Source: Bacteroidota bacterium | GTDB taxonomy: Bacteria; Bacteroidota; Bacteroidia; Chitinophagales; Chitinophagaceae | Assembly (NCBI GenBank): GCA_947460795.1 | Contig: CANHJA010000013.1 | Location: forward strand, 1-19,930 | Length of the DNA: 19,930 nt | Direction of reading: 5' to 3' | Shown: piece after piece, positions 14,391-19,930 of the stretch | Position numbering within the stretch: position 1 is the first letter of the stretch | Layout of the letters: each line of letters opens with the position of its first letter | Notes under the pieces: generated by a model | Seen by the model: only the letters and a program-made list of their open reading frames with translations | The model's database searches: none | Told to the model about the DNA's origin: nothing | Made by a program: the position numbers and the translations under genes

Positions 14391-17030
14391 ATGAGATTCA
14401 AAATAATAGTAGCATTTATGCTGTGCACCGTTTATTCAGTTGCACAAATACCAACTGGTTATTACAGCACTGCCACCGGAGTAGGGTATACTTTAAAAAC
14501 TCAATTATATAATAAAATTAACAACCACACTAATTTAGGATATGCTGGTTTATGGTCTGCCTATGCTACAACAGATAGAGACAATCAATATGAAAATGAC
14601 AATACTATTTTTGATCTTTACTCAGAAAACCCAACAGGCTCAGACCCTGTAACATTTTTGTATAGCACCAATCAATGTGGCATTTATACTACACAAGGTA
14701 ATTGTTATAATAGAGAACATATTATACCACAATCTATTTTTAATTCGGCTTCGCCAATGCAATCCGATGCACATTTTATTGTACCCGTAGATGGTTATGT
14801 AAATGGGATGCGTTCTGATAATCCACACGGAAATGTTGCAGTTGCTTCCTGGACTTCATTAAATGGTAGTAAACGAGGAACGAGTGCTGTGCCTGGTTAT
14901 ACAGGAACCGTATTTGAACCATTGAATGATTTTAAAGGAGATATCGCTCGGATGTATTTTTATTTTGCTACCAGATATGAAAATTTAGTTGCAGGGTATA
15001 CCTCTTATCCTATGTTTAATGGTACCAGCAATCAAGTGTTTAGTACTGCATTTTTAAATTTGCTCATTTCGTGGCACAATCAAGACAGTGTAAGTGCTCG
15101 AGAAATAGCTCGTAACAATGCCATTTATGCGTTGCAAAATAATAGAAACCCTTTTATTGATCATCCAGAATATGTTGGAATGATATGGGGAAATAATACC
15201 ACGCCAGTTGGTCAAAATATTACATTTAATTCGTTAGCGAATGTACCTTATAGCAATGATACCATTACATTAACTGCGACTAGCAGTTCAAATTTACCCA
15301 TTTCGTACACCAGTTCAAATCCGAATGTGGCCACGGTGTTTGGGAATTTAGTAACGATTGTTGGCGTTGGCACTACAACAATTACCGCTTCGCAAAATGG
15401 AAATACATTTTATACTGCTGCTACCCCTGTATCACAATCCCTAACTATTATTCAGGCTACGCAAACCATCATTTTTAATGCCTTAGCAAGTAAAGTTTTG
15501 GGAGATGCTCCTTTTGCATTATCTGCCTCTGGAGGAGCCTCAGGAAATGCAATTACGTTTGTTAGTAGCAATCCGTCAGTAGCTTCAGTCTCGGGAAATA
15601 GTATAACCATTGTTGGTGTTGGGACAACGAATATTACTGCTACTCAATTGGGTAATTCTAATTTTTTAGCAGCTCCGGATGTAGTAAGAAGCTTAACGGT
15701 TAGCCATGGCATTCTTGCAGGTTGGGACTTTAGTACTTTGGCAGGAGGCACTGGTAGTAATAATTTTGGAGTAAGCCCATATAATGCAACTTTTAGCTCA
15801 ACTAATTGCAGTGTTGGAGGATTAACAAGAGGTGCAGGAATTTTAGCACCCACCACTTCAGCAGCAGCAGCAAGGGCTTGGGGCGGCACTGTAAATACAG
15901 CTACATCTTCCTCAGCAATTGGTATAAATTCATTTATCACATTTACTATAAAACCATCCAATGGATATGCATTGGATTTAGGTTCAATGAATCCAATTGA
16001 TTACAGACGCTCAAGCACAGGTGCAACCAATGCTTTAGTTCAATATTCTATAAATGGTGGTACCTATGTATCCATAGCTACGTTAAATTTTACTAGCAAT
16101 GCTTCCGCAGGAGCCTCAGCTGGAATAATTGATTTATCAATGATTGCTGACTTACAAAATATTCATTCATCTCAAACGATCACTATTAGAATAATTCCTT
16201 ATGGAGGAACTGGTGGATCTTTTTATTTTTATGATCAAGCAGTTTCATCGGCGTATGATTTAAGTGTATTGGGAATTATCCGTTTATGCAATGCTTCTCA
16301 TTCTAACAAAATAGATACCATTCCTTTGAGTGCAACACCGTATCAATGGAATGGTCTAAATCTTTCTTCATCCGGAGTTTACACATTCACAACGATTAAT
16401 TCTTTGGGCTGCGATTCCACAGCAACTTTACACTTAACCGTATTACCAAACAATGCAACCTTAAATCTAAAAGTATTTTTAGAGGGTTATTATATTTCTT
16501 CGAACACGATGACCCCTGCTTTGTTGAATGAAGGTGTAGGCAATAATGCACTTTTATGTGATAGTATTACAGTGGAGTTACATCAGGCTACTGCGTCTTA
16601 TGCATTGGCTTATACGTATACAGGTATTATTGGTACCAATGGTTTATTGGCTTGTACATTTCCTGGCAGTGCGATTGGCAATGCATATTACATAGCAGTG
16701 AAACACCGCAATTCAATTGAAACTTGGAGCGCTAATCCAGTAACAATTACAGCAGAAACATCGTATGATTTTAGCAATGCAATTACAAAGGCTTATGGCA
16801 ACAATCAAGCGACAGTAGGCAATGCACAGTATGCATTATTGAGTGGTGATATCAATCAGGATGGCTTTGTAGATGTTGGGGACTATCCTTTATTTGATTC
16901 TGATTTGCAAAATGGTGTTTATGGAATTTATATAGCAACCGATTTAAATGGAGATGGCTTTGTAGATGTTGGGGATTATCCTTTATTTGATGCCAATAAT
17001 CAAAATGGAATTTATTTAATTACTCCTTAA
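14391..17030 (+). CDS. Secreted endonuclease I with Ig-like modules and dockerin-like C-terminus
   Basis: An 879-residue secreted protein. The signal peptide is about 1-18 (MRFKIIVAFMLCTVYSVA). Residues 22-268 form an endonuclease I (EndA/NucM/Vvn type) domain with the beta-beta-alpha-metal centre NREHIIPQ (107-114; E109 and H110 are the expected Mg ligand and general base) and the VNGMRSDNPHGN metal-site region (137-148). It should cut DNA, and possibly RNA, outside the cell. Two Ig-like repeats follow (about 275-353 and 358-437, each with SSNP.VA.V and VTIVGVGTT.ITA), then a beta-sandwich beginning AGWDFSTLAGG (443-630), a CDSTATLHLTV module (631-685) and a final domain (690-815). The end carries two dockerin-like EF-hand repeats, DINQDGFVD (820-828) and DLNGDGFVD (851-859). 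No T9SS type A domain is visible, unlike neighbouring secreted proteins. Confidence 0.88.
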   Translation: MRFKIIVAFMLCTVYSVAQIPTGYYSTATGVGYTLKTQLYNKINNHTNLGYAGLWSAYATTDRDNQYENDNTIFDLYSENPTGSDPVTFLYSTNQCGIYTTQGNCYNREHIIPQSIFNSASPMQSDAHFIVPVDGYVNGMRSDNPHGNVAVASWTSLNGSKRGTSAVPGYTGTVFEPLNDFKGDIARMYFYFATRYENLVAGYTSYPMFNGTSNQVFSTAFLNLLISWHNQDSVSAREIARNNAIYALQNNRNPFIDHPEYVGMIWGNNTTPVGQNITFNSLANVPYSNDTITLTATSSSNLPISYTSSNPNVATVFGNLVTIVGVGTTTITASQNGNTFYTAATPVSQSLTIIQATQTIIFNALASKVLGDAPFALSASGGASGNAITFVSSNPSVASVSGNSITIVGVGTTNITATQLGNSNFLAAPDVVRSLTVSHGILAGWDFSTLAGGTGSNNFGVSPYNATFSSTNCSVGGLTRGAGILAPTTSAAAARAWGGTVNTATSSSAIGINSFITFTIKPSNGYALDLGSMNPIDYRRSSTGATNALVQYSINGGTYVSIATLNFTSNASAGASAGIIDLSMIADLQNIHSSQTITIRIIPYGGTGGSFYFYDQAVSSAYDLSVLGIIRLCNASHSNKIDTIPLSATPYQWNGLNLSSSGVYTFTTINSLGCDSTATLHLTVLPNNATLNLKVFLEGYYISSNTMTPALLNEGVGNNALLCDSITVELHQATASYALAYTYTGIIGTNGLLACTFPGSAIGNAYYIAVKHRNSIETWSANPVTITAETSYDFSNAITKAYGNNQATVGNAQYALLSGDINQDGFVDVGDYPLFDSDLQNGVYGIYIATDLNGDGFVDVGDYPLFDANNQNGIYLITP
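16860..16991 (+). repeat. 93-bp-period duplication encoding the dockerin-like repeats
   Basis: The 39-bp segments 16860-16898 and 16953-16991 match at 38 of 39 positions (one silent C/T difference) with a period of 93 bp, or 31 codons. The flanking parts of each unit diverge more. Confidence 0.85.
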
Positions 17031-17054
17031 AATAAGTAACGTAAAATGGCATAA

Positions 17055-17085
17055 AAAAATCCGAAGAATTATTCTTCGGATTTTT
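17055..17085. terminator. Bidirectional intrinsic terminator between convergent genes
   Basis: ATCCGAAGAA and TTCTTCGGAT pair around a 3-nt TTA loop. The stem is flanked by A runs on the left and T runs on the right, so it can stop transcripts from both sides: the endonuclease gene (25 bp away) and the metallopeptidase gene (5 bp away). Confidence 0.9.
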
Positions 17086-17089
17086 CATT

Positions 17090-19063
17090 TTATAATTTCA
17101 CTATTTTCTTCACTGTTTTTGCTTTTGAAGAATTCATTTCTATAAAATAAATACCTCCATTTAAATGACTCGTATTTAGTTTTATTTGTTTGGTAAAATT
17201 ACCCGATTGAATTTTTTGCCCTTTGTTATTCATCAATGTAAAATCAATTTTTTCCGAATTGTTTGAATTTATTTCTACAAAATCATTCACAGGATTTGGG
17301 TAAATAGTGAGTTGATTTCCTAGTTCATTATCTTCAAAATGAGTAGCTGATAGGGTTTGATTCAATGCAAATTGTCCTTCTTTATTCAATATCCAATTGT
17401 TCGGATCAATTTTAATACCCGTAATTATTTTGGAACTAGGAATCATGAATGTATGTAAATTTTGTGCAATATCTACTTTAATAATTGTATCTCCACTCGC
17501 ACTTAAACAACGAATTTCGAGCGGTGTTTTAAATAATGGAGTTGCTGTAGACGTAGTAGATTCGTTTACTTTGATATAGATATTATTTCCATCACTATAA
17601 TATTGACCATAAAAAACCGGGCTGCCCGAACCATAAATCCATTGGTCAAAATAATCATTCAAATTAATGCCTGTAAACGCTTGTAAGGAATTGTGTAAAT
17701 CATCTATACTAGCTGTAGAAAAAGAATATTGAGTTTGAAAGTTTTTTAAACCTGCAAAAAACAAACTGTCTCCTAATAAATAGCGAAGCGTATGAACGAC
17801 TGCACTCCCTTTGTCATAAGTAAGTCTACTATCAAAAATTCTGTTTACATCTGTTGTATCGGTAAAATAAACGGTTGCATTATTGTCTTGCAATACATTC
17901 GTGTGCACATCCAACATTTTAGCTTGCGCTGCGGATAAGTTATAAAAATGTTCAAACGCTAAGTATTCACCATAAGAGGCAAAACCTTCGTTAATAAAAA
18001 TATCTTTCCATGTTTTACAAGTTACATGATCTCCAAACCACTGGTGCATTAACTCGTGTGCGTTGAGTGAAAAATTTTGTAAAAATCCAACGCTAGTCAT
18101 AGTTTGATGTTCCATACCACCGCTAAATGGAGCCATGCAATGGCCATATTTTTCTCCATAAAAAGGATATAAACCCAAGCGGTCAGAAAAATATTCAACC
18201 ATCATGCCCAAGCTGTCTAAATAGGGTTTTAAAAAGGGCAATGTATTTGGGTTGTTATAAACATAATTTACAATCGGAATGCTGTCGTTAGGTAAGCTAG
18301 CAGGATGTGCATAGGTAGTATATTCTACATATCGAGCAATGGCTACAGAAATTAGGTAATAGTCAATTGAATAACGTGTTTTCCAACGGTATTTTACTTT
18401 GTTATTGGGAAGAGCATCAATGCCTTCGAGGGTTCCATTGGAGCCTACTTTATTTAAATTATCTGTGGTCACAAAAACCCATGCACTGTCGGCTTTGTCT
18501 TGTAAAAATTGTTTGCATGGGAACCACTCATAAGCACTGTATGGCTCACTTAAACTCCATGTAGCTTGATTTCCCCATGCACCTGATGTTCCAGTACTAA
18601 AACCATCGCCAATGGCACTGCCTCCCGTTATTGACGCATTTCCTTTGTAAAAAATTTGAATTGAAATAGATGCATTTTGCAAAGCAGGAGTAGGTAAAAT
18701 GGCATACGATATTCCAGCATTTCTTACAAAAGGAATGGATTGATTATTGTAAAGAATGCTATCTAACGTCAGTGCTTGATTTAACTCAAAACAAAAAGTA
18801 TCTAAACTGGCACTGGTAACGGTGGCGCCAATGGTCGTAAATCCACTTACATTGGTATTGTTTCGTTCAGCAGCAATATCTAAATAATAAAAATGAACAT
18901 CATATTGGCTCATTAATGCATTGGCAAAATTGCTAGCCCTTGTTTTCTTTTTAATCGATTGGTAGGCCTTTACCTTTCCTTCCGAGCAAGTAGTAGCAGT
19001 TTCTTGTGCTATGAGGTTATGAATGAATGCAAAGCATATTAAAATTAAAACTATTTTTTTCAT
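17090..19063 (-). CDS. Secreted M1-family metallopeptidase (aminopeptidase N type) with T9SS domain
   Basis: A 657-residue protein. A signal peptide (MKKIVLILICFAFIHNLIA, cut before Gln20) leads into an N-terminal beta-saddle domain and the catalytic domain. The zinc site is complete: HELMH (336-340), then 18 residues and E359 in FINEG. The exopeptidase motif reads GGMEH (315-319) instead of GAMEN, and the conserved YDKG (416-419) supplies the usual tyrosine. The last roughly 75 residues are a T9SS type A sorting domain (LTIYPNPVNDFVEINS, FTLMNNKGQKI, NGGIYFIEM, KTVKKIVKL). It should remove N-terminal residues from peptides outside the cell. The protein is shorter than full aminopeptidase N because the large helical C-terminal domain is missing, as in many secreted Bacteroidota members. 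No convincing promoter box was found upstream. Confidence 0.93.
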   Translation of the reverse strand: MKKIVLILICFAFIHNLIAQETATTCSEGKVKAYQSIKKKTRASNFANALMSQYDVHFYYLDIAAERNNTNVSGFTTIGATVTSASLDTFCFELNQALTLDSILYNNQSIPFVRNAGISYAILPTPALQNASISIQIFYKGNASITGGSAIGDGFSTGTSGAWGNQATWSLSEPYSAYEWFPCKQFLQDKADSAWVFVTTDNLNKVGSNGTLEGIDALPNNKVKYRWKTRYSIDYYLISVAIARYVEYTTYAHPASLPNDSIPIVNYVYNNPNTLPFLKPYLDSLGMMVEYFSDRLGLYPFYGEKYGHCMAPFSGGMEHQTMTSVGFLQNFSLNAHELMHQWFGDHVTCKTWKDIFINEGFASYGEYLAFEHFYNLSAAQAKMLDVHTNVLQDNNATVYFTDTTDVNRIFDSRLTYDKGSAVVHTLRYLLGDSLFFAGLKNFQTQYSFSTASIDDLHNSLQAFTGINLNDYFDQWIYGSGSPVFYGQYYSDGNNIYIKVNESTTSTATPLFKTPLEIRCLSASGDTIIKVDIAQNLHTFMIPSSKIITGIKIDPNNWILNKEGQFALNQTLSATHFEDNELGNQLTIYPNPVNDFVEINSNNSEKIDFTLMNNKGQKIQSGNFTKQIKLNTSHLNGGIYFIEMNSSKAKTVKKIVKL

Positions 19064-19736
19064 GGGATAAAATTAAACTAAAATAGGCATCCTCAATATT
19101 CAAAACGATAATTCTCCATAATTTAGAGATTATTGGCGGTTAATTTTCTAGTAACTATTTACATATCAATAAAATGGATAAAAAAATGAATTCTCTAAAG
19201 TAGAGTACAGATACTTCAACCTGCATAGGAAATAAATATTTTTTAAAATGGTCATATTTTCGATGTATATTCGGTATTGAAAAAACACATAGATCTTAAT
19301 TTAATGAAACATATTAGCGTTTAGCTAAAAGTATAACTGTAAAAGAAACCTACTAAAATTTCTTAAAAATATACAGCCAGCATTTATTATACATCCATGG
19401 ATAACGAGGGTGTCCTGGCATTGTTTGTTTACCTCTGTTAAAACCTACGTTGATTGTTTTTTTCGTGTAGACACAATGAAATAAACAACATATGGTTAAT
19501 TGTAAAAGCGTTGCAAAGTTTGTAGTATTTTATTCGTCAACTGAAAACATTTGAAAAATCATTAAAATCCATGATAAACAAAAATGAAAAGTAAATTGAG
19601 GAGATGTCAATTTAAGGACAAGCAACAATGGTTTGAGTTTATCAAGTAAACCATTCAAAAATTACCAAACTCTGCCAGCCGTTGGTCTGAAAGAATGAGT
19701 AGTATGCTCACCAATAAAAAAATAATCTACTAAAAA
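19064..19736. other. 673-bp stretch without a convincing gene
   Basis: No reading frame of useful length, tRNA-like fold or clear TAnnTTTG box is seen on either strand. It holds the upstream regions of the metallopeptidase gene (minus strand) and of the lipoprotein gene (plus strand). Visible structure is limited to a hairpin at 19627-19655, a small CTCTA/TAGAG hairpin at 19193-19205, and a GCCAG/CTGGC pair at 19376-19380 and 19415-19419 enclosing the palindrome ATCCATGGAT. Composition between about 19370 and 19690 is less AT-rich than the rest of the gap, so an unrecognised small RNA or a decayed gene is possible. Confidence 0.5.
19627..19655 (+). repeat. Hairpin in the leader region of the lipoprotein gene
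   Basis: AATGGTTT (19627-19634) and AAACCATT (19648-19655) are perfect 8-bp inverted arms around 13 nt; an alternative inner pairing TTGA/TCAA is possible. No T run follows, so it is not a terminator. It could be a leader structure or an operator. Confidence 0.35.
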
Positions 19737-19930
19737 ATGAAAAAATTAAAAGTAATCGCACTCAGTGCATTAGCGTTTGTAACCATCGCAAGTATGGTAT
19801 TTGTTGGTTGTCAGAAAGAACAGGAAACATTTAGTTGTAATACTAAAATAAATGATAAAGTTATAAAAAACAGAGAAGCAAATCAGAATATTTCACGATA
19901 TGATTTAGCTAAGTTAGATGATTTGGACTA
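19737..19930 (+). CDS. Lipoprotein, 3'-truncated by the window end
   Basis: The first 64 codons are visible from ATG 19737. The N-terminus is a lipoprotein signal peptide: MKKLKVIALSALAFV, a hydrophobic stretch, and a lipobox ending FVGC, with the lipidated cysteine at residue 25 followed by QKEQE. The mature part begins with ETFSCNTKINDKVIKNREAN and continues ISRYDLAKLDDLD. It is polar and reads as genuine coding sequence. The motif order (a Cys-containing start, 'IND', then an 'ISR..LA.L' segment) recalls small Bacteroidota proteins that databases label fulvocin C-related, but this is a low-confidence recollection. Function cannot be given from this fragment. Confidence 0.75.
   Translation, partial: MKKLKVIALSALAFVTIASMVFVGCQKEQETFSCNTKINDKVIKNREANQNISRYDLAKLDDLD

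Noticed and set aside
15644..15961. 105-codon open frame on the minus strand inside the endonuclease gene
   Set aside because: It is a shadow of a repetitive Ala/Gly/Thr-rich coding region; its Pro/Val/Ala-rich product has no recognisable domain and no promoter.
19584..19649. 21-codon open frame in the 673-bp gap
   Set aside because: Too short, no promoter or family resemblance, and it overlaps the hairpin; recorded only as part of the gap.

Overview
The window looks like a chromosomal piece of an AT-rich member of the Bacteroidota, probably Chitinophagales/Sphingobacteriales-like or an uncultured relative. Several independent signs agree. Secreted proteins end in type IX secretion (T9SS) type A sorting domains with the 'YPNP...G.Y' signature. 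TAnnTTTG-type -7 promoter boxes sit in front of many genes, and Shine-Dalgarno sequences are mostly absent. No RNA gene, phage gene, insertion sequence or CRISPR array was recognised. The gene order is mostly ordinary core genome with one accessory-like export operon.

Left part (1-2900): a 5'-truncated T9SS-exported protein runs rightward. Facing it are three leftward genes: a small membrane PH-domain protein, an A-type iron-sulfur carrier (HesB/IscA family) and a small four-cysteine zinc-ribbon-like protein.

Second block (3065-6508): a tightly packed rightward cluster of a PLP-dependent sulfur amino acid enzyme (cystathionine gamma-synthase/lyase family), an unrecognised 187-residue protein, a D-amino-acid-oxidase-type FAD oxidoreductase and a diamine-acetyltransferase-like GNAT enzyme. 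A 9-2-9 inverted repeat overlaps the promoter of the first gene.

Third block (6492-11693): a TetR-family regulator diverges from a three-gene export operon of ABC half-transporter, HlyD-type periplasmic adaptor and TolC-type outer membrane channel. The 100-odd bases between them hold AT-rich palindromes placed over both predicted -33 regions, with a shared 11-bp half-site repeated 42 bp apart. This suggests one regulator controlling both promoters. The ABC protein keeps Walker A and the catalytic glutamate but departs from consensus in the Q-loop, signature, Walker B, D-loop and H-switch. This is the most interesting part of the window.

Right part (11734-19930): a DEAD-box RNA helicase with a TTG start, a small T9SS-exported protein of unknown function closed by a strong terminator, a large secreted endonuclease I with Ig-like modules and two nearly identical dockerin-like calcium-binding repeats, and, convergent with it across a shared bidirectional terminator, a secreted M1-family metallopeptidase with a T9SS domain. 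A 673-bp stretch without a convincing gene follows, and then the start of a lipoprotein that runs off the window.
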